In this document: positions 33,304 through 41,483 of the stretch, one piece after another
How the letters are laid out: every line of letters starts with the position of its first letter
How positions within the stretch are numbered: position 1 is the stretch's first letter
Assembly (NCBI RefSeq): GCF_013409505.1
Contig: NZ_JACCBN010000001.1
Coordinates: forward strand, 3,348,001 to 3,412,000
Origin: Actinomycetospora corticicola
Lineage (GTDB): Bacteria; Actinomycetota; Actinomycetes; Mycobacteriales; Pseudonocardiaceae
Length of the DNA: 64,000 bases
Direction: 5' to 3'
The notes under the pieces: generated by a model
What the model saw: the letters and a program-made list of their open reading frames with translations, nothing else
Told to the model about the DNA's origin: nothing
Database searches by the model: none
Position numbers and translations under genes: made by a program

Positions 33304-33900
33304 TCAGACGAAGACGTCGTCGACGTGCACGGTGACGTCGACCGGCTCCAGCCCGGTCGCCTCCCGGACCCCGCGGGCCACCGCCACGCGGATGCGCTCC
33401 CCCAGGGCCTGCAGGTCCTGCCCGTAGGCCGCGGCCAGCGTGATCCGCACGGCCGTCGAGCCGCCCGTGACCCCCGCCTCGACGTCGGGGACCAGCTCGC
33501 CGGCGTCGCGGTGGCCGTCGGCGACCAGCCCGCCCAGGGCCACCTCCACCCCGGGGACCCCGGCCGCGAGGTGGCGGGCGAGCGCGACCACGACCCGCGC
33601 CGCGACGCGGGTGTGCCCCTGCGGGGACTCGATGCGGCCGTACTCCTCCTGGCCGTCGGGCCCCCGGAGGGACCGCAGGGCCGCCTCGACCAGGGACGGC
33701 GGCGCCGTGGGGCGGTCGGCCGCGACGGCCGCGACGGGCGCCCAGAGCCGGGTGTACTCCGCGAGCGCCGCGCGGCAGTGGGGGCACGTCCGCTGGTGCT
33801 CGTCGAGCACGTCGCCCCGACCCTCCGCCACCTGCTCGACGAGGGCGGCGGTGGGGCGACCGCACGGCAGGGTCGGCGGTGTCCCCGGGATCTCGGTCAT
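33304..33900 (-). CDS. Zinc-finger plus Asp23/Gls24 protein, likely anti-sigma partner
   Basis: A 198-residue protein with two parts. The N-terminus has a ZAS-like zinc finger (DEHQRTCPHCRAALAEY: His-x3-Cys-x2-Cys, with an earlier Cys in LPCGR). The C-terminal 115 residues form an Asp23/Gls24 envelope-stress domain (RVAARVVVALARHLAAGVPGVEVALGGL, AVRITLAAAYGQDLQALGERIRVAV). Zinc fingers of this kind bind ECF sigma factors. It overlaps the upstream sigma gene by four bases (ATGA), so it probably holds that sigma inactive and links it to cell-envelope state. No membrane helix is present, so the sensing mode must differ from classic membrane anti-sigmas. Confidence 0.78.
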   Translation of the reverse strand: MTEIPGTPPTLPCGRPTAALVEQVAEGRGDVLDEHQRTCPHCRAALAEYTRLWAPVAAVAADRPTAPPSLVEAALRSLRGPDGQEEYGRIESPQGHTRVAARVVVALARHLAAGVPGVEVALGGLVADGHRDAGELVPDVEAGVTGGSTAVRITLAAAYGQDLQALGERIRVAVARGVREATGLEPVDVTVHVDDVFV

Positions 33901-34454
33901 GACCAGCTCCTCATCTCGGCGAGCAGGGTGGTGCGGGCACGGGCGAGTCGGCCGCGCACGGTCGCCTCGGAGGTCTTGGTGATCGCGGCCGCCTGCGCGT
34001 AGGACAGGCCCTCGATCTGGCAGAGCACGAGCGGCACGCGCTGGTTCTCGGGCAGGCGTGCGATCGCCGCGAGCCCGGCCCGCACCTCCTCGCCCGCGAC
34101 CACCGACCGTTCGGGGCCGGCGACGGGCGCGAGGTCGGTCTCCCGGGGCTCCGGCCCGGTCCGGTCGCGGCGCCGGTGGTCGAGGCTGCGGTTGACCACG
34201 ACGCGGTAGAGCCACGTGGTGAACGCCGAGGTCCCGGCGAACCCGGCGAGGGCCGTCCAGAGCTGGATGACGACCTCCTGGGTCACGTCGTCCGCGTCCG
34301 CGGGCTCGCCGGTGATGCGCAGGGCGATCCGGTAGATGCGGTCGCGGTGCCGACGGATCAGCTCCTCGTAGGCCGCGGGGTCGCCCTCCCGAGCCTTCCG
34401 GACGAGCCACCGGTCGATCTGCGCGCCGCGGTCGCGCTCGTCGTCGGTCGCCAT
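33897..34454 (-). CDS. ECF-type RNA polymerase sigma factor
   Basis: A 185-residue sigma-70 family factor with region 2 (AYEELIRRHRDRIYRIALRITG, ADDVTQEVVIQLW) and region 4 (LPENQRVPLVLCQIEGLSYAQAAAITKTSEATVRGRLARAR). No extra C-terminal domain. It is translationally coupled to the zinc-finger/Asp23 gene and the two form a regulatory pair. Start ATG 34454. The divergent gap to ilvE is short (63 bp), so promoters overlap; no obvious autoregulated promoter was identified. Confidence 0.92.
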   Translation of the reverse strand: MATDDERDRGAQIDRWLVRKAREGDPAAYEELIRRHRDRIYRIALRITGEPADADDVTQEVVIQLWTALAGFAGTSAFTTWLYRVVVNRSLDHRRRDRTGPEPRETDLAPVAGPERSVVAGEEVRAGLAAIARLPENQRVPLVLCQIEGLSYAQAAAITKTSEATVRGRLARARTTLLAEMRSWS

Positions 34455-34517
34455 CCCCTGCCACTACCCGCGACGTGCCAGTGGCATCCCCGTCGGCGTC
34501 CTGTCACCGTCGGTCGG

Positions 34518-35612
34518 GTGACCGCCTCCGAGACGCGGCTCGGCTTCCCCCACCGACCGAGCCCGCACCCGACCCCCGCCCCGCAGCGTGCGGAGCTGCT
34601 CGCCGACCCGGGGTTCGGCCGGGTGTTCACCGACCACGTGGCGACGGCGACCTGGACGGTGGACCGGGGCTGGCACGACGCCGGGGTGCGCGCGGCGGAG
34701 CCGCTGTCGCTGCACCCGGCGGCCGCGGTGCTGCACTACGCCCAGGAGATCTTCGAGGGCCTGAAGGCCTACCGGCAGCCCGACGGCTCGGTGGCGCTGT
34801 TCCGGCCCGCGCTCAACGCGGCCCGCTTCGCGCACTCCGCCCGACGGCTGGCCCTGCCGGCGCTGCCCGAGGCCGCGTTCGTCGACGCCGTCACCGCGCT
34901 CGTCCGGGCCGACCAGGCGTGGGTGCCCGAACCGCCCGCGTCGCTCTACCTGCGGCCGTTCACCGTCGCCACCGAGGCGTTCCTCGGGGTGCGGGCCGCC
35001 GAGGAGGCACGCTTCCTCGTCACGGCGTCCCCGGCGGGCCCGCTGTTCGCCGGCCGCGACGCCGGTCTGACCCTGTGGATCTCCGACGAGCTCTCCCGCG
35101 CGGCCCCCGGCGGGACGGGCGACGCGAAGTGCGGCGGCAACTACGCCGCCGGGCTCGCCGCCCAGGCGGTGGCCCGGGCGCACGCGTGCGACCAGGTGCT
35201 GTTCCTCGACGCCCGCGAGCACCGGTGGCTCGAGGAGTCCGGGACGATGAACGTCCTGCTCGTCACCGCCGACGGGGAGCTCCTGACGCCGCCGCTGGGG
35301 ACGATCCTCGACGGCGTCACCCGCCGCAGCGTCCTCGAGCTCGCCACCGACCACGGCCTGGTCCCCGTGGAGCGCCCGGTGTCGGTGGACGAGCTCCGCG
35401 CGGGGTGCCTCGACGGCTCGATCACCGAGGTCTTCGCGACGGGGACGGCGGCCGTCATCAGCCCGATCGTCACCTTCCGCTCCGCGGCCGGGGAGTTCGC
35501 GGTCGGCGCGGGCACGGCGGGTCCGCGCACGCTCGCCCTGCGCGCAGAGCTGCTCGACATCCAGTTCGGGCGGGTCCCCGACACCCGGGGGTGGATGGTT
35601 CCGTTGCGCTGA
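34518..35612 (+). CDS. ilvE: Branched-chain amino acid aminotransferase
   Basis: A 364-residue fold-type IV PLP aminotransferase. It has QEIFEGLKAYR, the PLP lysine in GDAKCGGNYAAG, EESGTMNVLLV and FATGTAAVISP, all typical of IlvE, which makes Leu, Ile and Val from their 2-keto acids. GTG 34518 is the start; upstream frame has no homology. Divergent from the ECF sigma gene. It stands alone, away from other ilv genes. Confidence 0.92.
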   Translation: MTASETRLGFPHRPSPHPTPAPQRAELLADPGFGRVFTDHVATATWTVDRGWHDAGVRAAEPLSLHPAAAVLHYAQEIFEGLKAYRQPDGSVALFRPALNAARFAHSARRLALPALPEAAFVDAVTALVRADQAWVPEPPASLYLRPFTVATEAFLGVRAAEEARFLVTASPAGPLFAGRDAGLTLWISDELSRAAPGGTGDAKCGGNYAAGLAAQAVARAHACDQVLFLDAREHRWLEESGTMNVLLVTADGELLTPPLGTILDGVTRRSVLELATDHGLVPVERPVSVDELRAGCLDGSITEVFATGTAAVISPIVTFRSAAGEFAVGAGTAGPRTLALRAELLDIQFGRVPDTRGWMVPLR

Positions 35613-35625
35613 ACAGCCGATCGAG

Positions 35626-35643
35626 TGACGTCACTTGACGTAA
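35626..35643 (+). promoter_or_regulatory. Tandem TGACGT elements
   Basis: TGACGTCA at 35626-35633 and TGACGTAA at 35636-35643 are direct repeats 10 bp (one helical turn) apart, 58 bp before the GTG at 35701. The first is a perfect 8-bp palindrome. A regulator site is likely; the binder is unknown. Confidence 0.45.
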
Positions 35644-35700
35644 CGATCAGCGTCCATTCGGCGACATACGGTCACGATCCCCGAGCAGCGGAGGCCGACC

Positions 35701-36666
35701 GTGACGATCGCCCCCGACACCGTGTCCGACCGTCCGGGCACCCGTCACCACGCCTGCCTCGAGGCGGGCGGCGCGCACTACCTGACGGGCACGCCGGACG
35801 GGCTGCGCGCAGCCGACGTCGACGCCCTGCGTCGCGGTCTGGACGCGGCGGCCGCGCGGGGGCCGCACTCCCCCGTCGTCGTGACCGCCGGTCTGGCCCT
35901 GACGATCGCCGTGGCGGCGGGGACCGACCTCTCCGTCCCCGCCGTCGTGGTGGCGCTGTTCGTCACGGCCGTGGCCGCCCTGGGCGCCCGACGTCTCGAC
36001 CGCGCGCGGCGCACCGTCCTCGCGACCCACGAGGTGCCCGACACCGACCGGCTCGTGCGTCACGAGCAGCTGGTCGCCGTGTGGGACCGGCTGCGCTGCG
36101 CCGCGACCTCGTGGGAGCCCGCCGTCTGGGAGGTCGCCGCGCACGGCGGTCACGCCCCGGTGGTCCGACGCTGCGACGGTCCGCGCCACCTGCGCGCCGA
36201 CCTGCCCGTCCCGACGTTCTCCGGCGCACACCACGAGATCGCCTTCCTGCCCGACCGCGTCGTGCTGCGCGACGGCCGGTTCCACGCGGTCGTCGGCTAC
36301 GGCGCCCTCGAGGTCGACACGGAGGTGCGGGAGCGCGCCGAGGGCGGTCGGGTCGGCCGGCTCACGGTCCGGGCGGCCGGGATCACGAGCGTCTTCGACC
36401 TCGCCTCGGTCGACGCCGCCTGCGCCACGGCGGCGGCGCTGCGCGGCATGACCGACGCGCACCACCGGCGCGCTCCGGAGGCCGACCGGCCGGCGCGGGC
36501 CGCGGCCGTCGCCGCGACGCGGGCGCGGTCGGTCGAGAGCGCCCGGGCGCGACTGGGCGCGGACGCGCAGCGCAGCGGCGCCGGACCATCGACGGGCGTC
36601 CCCGGTCCGCGTCAGGCCAGCGAGGACACCGGCAGCTCGTGGGCCTCGCCCACGGCGGCGCTGTAG
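35701..36666 (+). CDS. Hypothetical protein with two membrane helices
   Basis: A 321-residue protein starting at GTG 35701. Two adjacent hydrophobic stretches (VVVTAGLALTIAVAAGTDL and VVVALFVTAVAALGA) lie at about residues 60-100; the rest is soluble and beta-rich in its middle (EIAFLPDRVVLRDGRFHAVVGYGAL), ending in an Ala/Arg-rich low-complexity tail. No family recognised. Its last 55 bases overlap the convergent ald gene, so the extreme C-terminus may be a by-product of a late stop. Confidence 0.5.
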   Translation: MTIAPDTVSDRPGTRHHACLEAGGAHYLTGTPDGLRAADVDALRRGLDAAAARGPHSPVVVTAGLALTIAVAAGTDLSVPAVVVALFVTAVAALGARRLDRARRTVLATHEVPDTDRLVRHEQLVAVWDRLRCAATSWEPAVWEVAAHGGHAPVVRRCDGPRHLRADLPVPTFSGAHHEIAFLPDRVVLRDGRFHAVVGYGALEVDTEVRERAEGGRVGRLTVRAAGITSVFDLASVDAACATAAALRGMTDAHHRRAPEADRPARAAAVAATRARSVESARARLGADAQRSGAGPSTGVPGPRQASEDTGSSWASPTAAL

Positions 36667-37712
36667 AGCTCCCCCGCGTGGGTCGCGAGACCCGCGGCGA
36701 GCCCGGCGTCGTCGGCGACGGCCTGCCGCCAGCCCTGGTCGGCCAGCGCGAGCACGAACGGCGTCGTGGCGTGGGTCAGGGCGTGGGTCGAGGTGTTGGG
36801 TACCGCCCCGGGCATGTTCGCCACGCAGTAGAAGAGCGTGTCGTGCACCGCGAACGTCGGGTCGGAGTGCGTGGTGGGGTGCGAGTCCTCGAAGCAGCCG
36901 CCCTGGTCGATCGCGATGTCGACGAGGACCGCGCCCGCCTTCATCCGCCGGACCAGGTCGTTGCCGACGAGCTTCGGCGCCTTCGCGCCGGGGACCAGCA
37001 CCGCGCCGATCACGAGGTCGGCGTCGAGGACCGCGCGCTCGAGGTTGTCGGTGTTGGAGTACAGCGTCTGCACGCGACCCGCGTAGCGGGCGTCGAGGGC
37101 CCGCAGCGTGTCCAGGTTCTTGTCGAGCACCGTGACCCGGGCGTGCATGCCCACCGCCATCTGGATCGCGGCGGCACCGGAGACCCCGCCGCCGATCACG
37201 ACGACATGCGCCGCCGGCGCACCCGGGACCCCGCCGAGCAGCAGGCCGCGGCCGCCGTGCGAGCGCATCAGGTGGTAGGCGCCGGCCTGCGGGGCGAGCC
37301 GGCCGGCGACCTCGCTCATCGGGGCGAGCAGCGGCAGCGCGCCGTGCCGGGTGACGGTCTCGTAGGCGATCGCGGTGGTGCCCGCGTCGAGGAGTGCCTG
37401 CGTGCACTCGCGGGACGCGGCGAGGTGGAGGTAGGTGAAGAGCGTCAGGTCGTCGCGCAGCCGGTGGTACTCCGAGGCCACGGGCTCCTTGACCTTGACG
37501 ACCAGCTCGGCCCCGCCCCAGACGGTGTCGGGGTCGGCGACGATGCGGGCGCCGGCCTCCTTGTACTCGTCGTCCCCGAAGGCCGAGCCCGTACCCGCGC
37601 CCTCCTGCACGACGACGTCGTGGCCGTGGGCGACCAGTTCCCGGACGCCCCCGGGCGTCAGGGCCACCCGGAACTCGTTGTCCTTGACCTCGGTGGGTAC
37701 CGCGACCTTCAC
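36612..37712 (-). CDS. ald: Alanine dehydrogenase
   Basis: A 366-residue NAD-dependent alanine dehydrogenase (alanine + NAD+ to pyruvate + ammonia). It begins MKVAVPTEVKDNEFRVALTP with the pyruvate-binding residues; catalytic Lys is in VVKVKEP and His in TYLHLAAS; the NAD loop is VVVIGGGVSGAAAIQMA. The C-terminal ATTPFVLALADQGW is family-specific. The start is GTG 37712 with GGAGGACGAGC upstream, not the longer frame. It is divergent from an Lrp/AsnC regulator, the same arrangement as ald and its Lrp-type activator in mycobacteria. Confidence 0.95.
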   Translation of the reverse strand: MKVAVPTEVKDNEFRVALTPGGVRELVAHGHDVVVQEGAGTGSAFGDDEYKEAGARIVADPDTVWGGAELVVKVKEPVASEYHRLRDDLTLFTYLHLAASRECTQALLDAGTTAIAYETVTRHGALPLLAPMSEVAGRLAPQAGAYHLMRSHGGRGLLLGGVPGAPAAHVVVIGGGVSGAAAIQMAVGMHARVTVLDKNLDTLRALDARYAGRVQTLYSNTDNLERAVLDADLVIGAVLVPGAKAPKLVGNDLVRRMKAGAVLVDIAIDQGGCFEDSHPTTHSDPTFAVHDTLFYCVANMPGAVPNTSTHALTHATTPFVLALADQGWRQAVADDAGLAAGLATHAGELYSAAVGEAHELPVSSLA

Positions 37713-37772
37713 GCTCGTCCTCCGCTCCTCGTCCGCTCTCACCTCCATTCTGAACGTCCTGCCGTTTCATGG

Positions 37773-37800
37773 CCAGAATCCTGAAGAAGGTTCTGTATCC
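37773..37800. promoter_or_regulatory. Candidate Lrp-type sites between ald and its regulator
   Basis: The gap contains repeated CCAGAATCCTG/GTTCTGTATCCTGG-like segments with an inverted CAGAA...TTCTG pair. Lrp-type regulators bind several such degenerate dyads. If the regulator starts at GTG 37808 these sites are fully intergenic. Confidence 0.35.
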
Positions 37801-37807
37801 TGGCGTC

Positions 37808-38314
37808 GTGGATGAACTTTCCGACGATCCTCTGGTCCGGTCGGAGCCGTTGCCGAACGATCTGCGGTCGATCGACCCGATCGATCGCGCCCTCCTGGGC
37901 CATCTCGTCGCCGACGCCCGCATCACGAACGCCGCGCTGGCCGAGCGGGCGGGCATCGCAGCGTCGACGTGCCTGGCGCGGGTGCGGTCCCTGCGCGAAC
38001 GCGGCGTGATCCGCGGGTACCACGCCGACGTCGATCCGGACGCCGTCGGCCTGCCCCTGCAGGCGATGATCTCGGTGCGCCTGCAGAGCGACGCCCGTGA
38101 CCGGCTCGGCGAGTTCACCGCCCTCGTGCGCCGGCTGCCCGCCGTGCGCGACGTGTACTTCGTCGCCGGGGCCGACGACTACCTGCTCCACGTCGCGACG
38201 GCGGGGACCGGCGCCCTGCGCGACCTCGTCGCCACGCTCAACGGTCACCGCGACGTCGCGGGCACCGTCACGAGCCTGATCTTCGACCACATCCGCACCG
38301 CGCACGGGGTCTGA
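37808..38314 (+). CDS. Lrp/AsnC family regulator, probably of ald
   Basis: A 168-residue regulator: helix-turn-helix IDRALLGHLVADARITNAALAERAGIAASTCLARVRSLRERGVIRGY, and the RAM ligand-binding domain (LQAMISVRL, VRDVYFVAGADDYLLHV, TVTSLIFDHIR). These octameric regulators sense amino acids. Paired with divergent ald it is the expected alanine-responsive activator. GTG 37808 is preferred over ATG 37769 because the earlier start would place the intergenic dyads in coding sequence and add a non-conserved leader. It ends 4 bp before the convergent FAD monooxygenase. Confidence 0.88.
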   Translation: MDELSDDPLVRSEPLPNDLRSIDPIDRALLGHLVADARITNAALAERAGIAASTCLARVRSLRERGVIRGYHADVDPDAVGLPLQAMISVRLQSDARDRLGEFTALVRRLPAVRDVYFVAGADDYLLHVATAGTGALRDLVATLNGHRDVAGTVTSLIFDHIRTAHGV

Positions 38315-38318
38315 GCGC

Positions 38319-39434
38319 TCAGGACAGCACCAGCGACGTCGCCGCGGAGGTCGCCGACCACGCGTCGCTCCCGGCGGCCTGCCCCGGGTCGTCCATCATC
38401 TCCGCCACCCGGACCTGGTTCTCCAGGGCGAGCCGCTGGTCGGCCTCCGCCACCGGGCGCATCCGTTCCTCGTAGGCCGCGAAGGCCTCCGCGACCGGCC
38501 GGGTGTCCAGCTCCTGCGCCAGGAGGTACGCCCCGACCAGGGCCAGCGTCGTGCCCTGCCCCGAGAGCGGGGTGGTGCACCAGGCGGCGTCACCCAGCAG
38601 GACCGTGCGCCCGCTCGACCAGCGCGGCGCGACCACCTGGGTCATCGGCGCGAGGTAGAAGTCGTCGGCGCCGGCGAGGCCCTCGAGCATGCGCGGCACC
38701 CACCAGCCGTGGTCCGCGAACACCTCGGTGAGCAGGGCCTTCTGGGCCGCGACGTCCCGGTGGTCGTCATCGGCCGCCCCCTCGAACCCGAGGTTGACGC
38801 GCACCTCCCGGTTGTCGCGGGCGGTGTAGAGCCCGACCATTCCGCGCGGCGAGCGGCAGAACACCTGCCAGCGGTCGAGCCCGAACACGTTCGGCATCGT
38901 GTAGACCGCGAGGTGGCTGCCGAGCGGACGCAGCGCCCCGTCGTCGACCAGCCCCACGAGCCGGCCGACGCCGGAGTGCAGGCCGTCGGCGCCGACCACG
39001 ACGTCGGGCTCGAGCACGCGCCCGCTCGCGAGCTCCACGTGGTCGGCCCCGATCGCAACGATCCGGTCGCCGAAGCACCACTCGGCCCCCGTCGCCGCGT
39101 CCGCGAGCATCCCGGCGAGGTCGTCGCGCAGGATCTCGACGTCGGGCGAGTCGAGCGGGCCGCCGGTCAGGGTCGTGGTGGTCGACCGCATCAGCTCGGT
39201 GCCGTCGGCCGCGACGACCGACATGCCGCGCATGTCGGTCCGGGCGGCACGGAGCCGGTCGCCGAGCCCCATCCGGTCCATCACGTCGAGGGCGGGACCA
39301 CGGACGTCGACGGCCTGTCCCCCGGGACGCGGCCGCGGGGCGACCTCGACGACGGTGACGCGGTGGCCACGGGCGAGCAGCAGGTGAGCGAGGGCCGAGC
39401 CGGCGATCCCGGCTCCGGAGACGAGGACGTGCAT
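38319..39434 (-). CDS. FAD-dependent aromatic monooxygenase
   Basis: A 371-residue class A flavoprotein monooxygenase. It has the FAD Rossmann motif VSGAGIAGSALAHLLLARGHRVTVVE, the DG motif region EPDVVVGADGLHSGV and the second FAD motif GRTVLLGDAAWCTTPLSGQGTTLAL. It resembles the TetX-like/anhydrotetracycline group that hydroxylates polycyclic or drug substrates. The ATG 39434 start is 68 bp from the divergent GntR-TetR fusion regulator, which likely controls it. This enzyme-regulator pairing suggests inducible inactivation of an aromatic compound (inference). Confidence 0.88.
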   Translation of the reverse strand: MHVLVSGAGIAGSALAHLLLARGHRVTVVEVAPRPRPGGQAVDVRGPALDVMDRMGLGDRLRAARTDMRGMSVVAADGTELMRSTTTTLTGGPLDSPDVEILRDDLAGMLADAATGAEWCFGDRIVAIGADHVELASGRVLEPDVVVGADGLHSGVGRLVGLVDDGALRPLGSHLAVYTMPNVFGLDRWQVFCRSPRGMVGLYTARDNREVRVNLGFEGAADDDHRDVAAQKALLTEVFADHGWWVPRMLEGLAGADDFYLAPMTQVVAPRWSSGRTVLLGDAAWCTTPLSGQGTTLALVGAYLLAQELDTRPVAEAFAAYEERMRPVAEADQRLALENQVRVAEMMDDPGQAAGSDAWSATSAATSLVLS

Positions 39435-39502
39435 GACGAGCTCCTCCTGGACGGTGTACGAACAGCAGGGACCGTGCTCGTCCGACGGCGAGGAGCGCCA
39501 CC

Positions 39503-40384
39503 GTGTCGCAGGACAGCGATCTCCCCTCCCGCCGCGTCGCGGACGCGCTGCGGGCCCGGATCGAGGACCTCGCTCCCGGCGACCGGTTGCCGTCGGTGCG
39601 CGCGCTCGTCGCCGAGCACGGCGTCGCGTCCGCGACGGCGTCGCGCGCCCTCGCCCTGCTGCGCGAGGAGGGGCTCGTCGAGTCGGTCCCCCGGGTCGGC
39701 ACGGTGGTCGCGGCCCGCTCGGCGTCCCGACGGCGGGTGCGGCCACGGGGCGCGGGGCCGGACCGGGAGGACGTCGTCGCGCTCGCGGTCGAGCTCGCCG
39801 ACGCCGACGGCCTGGCCGCCGTGTCGATGCGTCGACTCGCTGCCGAGCTGGGGGTGCCGACGATGACCGTGCACGGCCTCGTCCGCGGCAAGGACGAGCT
39901 GGTCATGGCCATGCTCGACGACGTCTTCGCCGCCGAGCCCTGGCCGACGCCGGCCCCGGAGGCGGGGTGGCGGGCGCGCCTGGAGATGTCCGCGCGACGG
40001 CAGTGGGCGGTGTACTCGCGCCATCCGTGGGCGGCCCGGGCGATCTCGCTGCACCGCCCCCAGCCGGTGCCCGCGCTGCTCGCGATCGCGGAGTGGGACC
40101 TGACGACGCTCGAGGGCGTGGTCGCCGGGTCCGAGCGCCGCTTCGACCTCTACATGGTGCTCGCGGGCTACGTGCGCGGCATGGCGATGACCCTCGCCGC
40201 CGAGCGGGACGCGGAGACCGACACCGGGGTCGGCGCCGACCACTGGATCGACCACGACCCGGCGACGGTGCGGGGCATGCAACGCCTGGCGGGTCCCGCG
40301 ATCCGGCGGGCCGGGCCGTACGCCTTCGACCTCGACCGCGTGTTCCGGACCGGCCTGGACGCCCTGCTCGACGGGATCGTCTGA
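39503..40384 (+). CDS. GntR/TetR fusion transcriptional regulator
   Basis: A 293-residue regulator with two DNA-binding modules. The N-terminus is a GntR-type winged helix (SRRVADALRARIEDLAPGDRLPSVRALVAEHGVASATASRALALLREEGLVE). From about residue 85 a TetR-type helix-turn-helix follows (LADADGLAAVSMRRLAAELGVPTMTVHGLVRGKDELV), then a TetR C-terminal ligand domain as in TetR class proteins. Such fusions are known in actinobacteria beside flavin monooxygenases. It is divergent from the FAD monooxygenase. GTG 39503 start. Confidence 0.85.
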   Translation: MSQDSDLPSRRVADALRARIEDLAPGDRLPSVRALVAEHGVASATASRALALLREEGLVESVPRVGTVVAARSASRRRVRPRGAGPDREDVVALAVELADADGLAAVSMRRLAAELGVPTMTVHGLVRGKDELVMAMLDDVFAAEPWPTPAPEAGWRARLEMSARRQWAVYSRHPWAARAISLHRPQPVPALLAIAEWDLTTLEGVVAGSERRFDLYMVLAGYVRGMAMTLAAERDAETDTGVGADHWIDHDPATVRGMQRLAGPAIRRAGPYAFDLDRVFRTGLDALLDGIV

Positions 40385-40405
40385 CCTAGGACAGGATCAC
40401 CGCCC

Positions 40406-40786
40406 GTGGACGTCCTGACGCGGATCGGTCTGGTCGAGCTGGCCTTCGGGGCGGTGCTCGGCTGGGCGGTGGCCGCCACCATGATCACGCCGCAGCTCGT
40501 CGAGCGGGCCGGGGTGCGCAAGCCGCGCCGGATCCTCCAGGCGCACCTGGACTACGTGATCATGGGGATCATCCTGATCGCGGTCGGACTGGCGGTGCCG
40601 GGCCTGCCGACGTGGCTCGCCGCCGCCATCGTGGTCGGCACGTGGTTGAACCCGACCCTGTTCCTGCCGCTGGCCTGGTCCCCGCGCGCGGCGACCCGCA
40701 CGTGGTTCCAGGTGCTCAGCGTCGTCTCGTTCACGCTCACCAGCGGCGGGCTGGTCGGTGCCGCCGTCGTCGGTCTGGTGCGCTGA
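40406..40786 (+). CDS. Small membrane protein, four helices
   Basis: A 126-residue integral membrane protein with four hydrophobic helices and little else; conserved-looking charged loop RKPRRILQAHLDYVIMG. It begins at GTG 40406, 21 bp after the GntR-TetR regulator on the same strand, so may be cotranscribed. No family is recognised; the size and layout recall subunits of small multidrug or DUF membrane families but no motif supports that. Confidence 0.6.
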   Translation: MDVLTRIGLVELAFGAVLGWAVAATMITPQLVERAGVRKPRRILQAHLDYVIMGIILIAVGLAVPGLPTWLAAAIVVGTWLNPTLFLPLAWSPRAATRTWFQVLSVVSFTLTSGGLVGAAVVGLVR

Positions 40787-40803
40787 CCTCGCCCTGATCA
40801 TCG

Positions 40804-40824
40804 GGTGCCCGGTGCCCGGTGCCC
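40804..40824. repeat. Three tandem 7-bp repeats (GGTGCCC)
   Basis: GGTGCCC occurs three times in a row in the gap between convergent genes at 40786 and 40860; flanking GGGTGC and GCACCC about 40 bases apart could pair, giving a weak terminator. Confidence 0.6.
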
Positions 40825-40859
40825 TGGCCCGACTCCGCGCACAGCACCGAGCACCCAGG

Positions 40860-41483
40860 TCAGAGCGTGACCGGCCCGCCGGGCGTCGTGAGCTCGGCGC
40901 GCGACGCCACCGGCCCCGGCGTCACGGTGACGCGGTTCCCCAAGTGGCCCACGAGCCCGGCGTCGACCAGGCGGGAGCGCAGGGCATCGGCCGACGGCGT
41001 CGAGAGCACCAGCCGGGACAGGGCGAGCCCGCCGTCGGCGAGCCCCGTCGAGGGGTGCCCGCCGTCCCAGGCGATCAGCGACGGCCACACGCCCGACCCG
41101 TCGACCGGGAACGACCCGTCGTCGGGAACCGTCAGCGACCAGGCGAGGTCGTCCCGGGAGAGGCGCAGCACGGGGTCGGACGCCGAGGAGAGCGACGGCA
41201 GCCGGAGGACCCAGTGCACGAGGCGCGGCGGCCCGGAGAACCGGTCGAGCGCGAACCAGCGCGGCCGGCCCGGGGCGGGCGCCTCCGGGTCGATCGCGAT
41301 GAGCTCGAGGTAGGTGCCGTCGTCGAGGTTCCAGAGCGCGTTGTGGGTGCCGAAACGCGCGTGGCGGGCGCGGCCCGCGGGCTCCACCCCGAGCCGGTCG
41401 GCCAGCCACTCCGACGCCGGCTCGAGCGACGTGCAGGCGACGACCAGGTGGTCGACGCCCGGCGTCCGCGCCCCCGGAGTCAC
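40860..41483 (-). CDS. VOC family protein (glyoxalase-like)
   Basis: A 207-residue protein with the two-domain glyoxalase-like layout (GVDHLVVACTSLEPASEWLADRLGVEP; GTHNALWNLDDGTYLELIAIDPEA). The metal residues are weakly conserved, so it may be a binding protein rather than an enzyme. GTG 41483 overlaps the stop of the oxidoreductase upstream by four bases (GTGA), so they are coupled. An exact copy of the dispersed 15-base motif ACCCGTCGTCGGGAA lies inside it at 41114-41128 (encoding PDDGS). Confidence 0.75.
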   Translation of the reverse strand: MTPGARTPGVDHLVVACTSLEPASEWLADRLGVEPAGRARHARFGTHNALWNLDDGTYLELIAIDPEAPAPGRPRWFALDRFSGPPRLVHWVLRLPSLSSASDPVLRLSRDDLAWSLTVPDDGSFPVDGSGVWPSLIAWDGGHPSTGLADGGLALSRLVLSTPSADALRSRLVDAGLVGHLGNRVTVTPGPVASRAELTTPGGPVTL

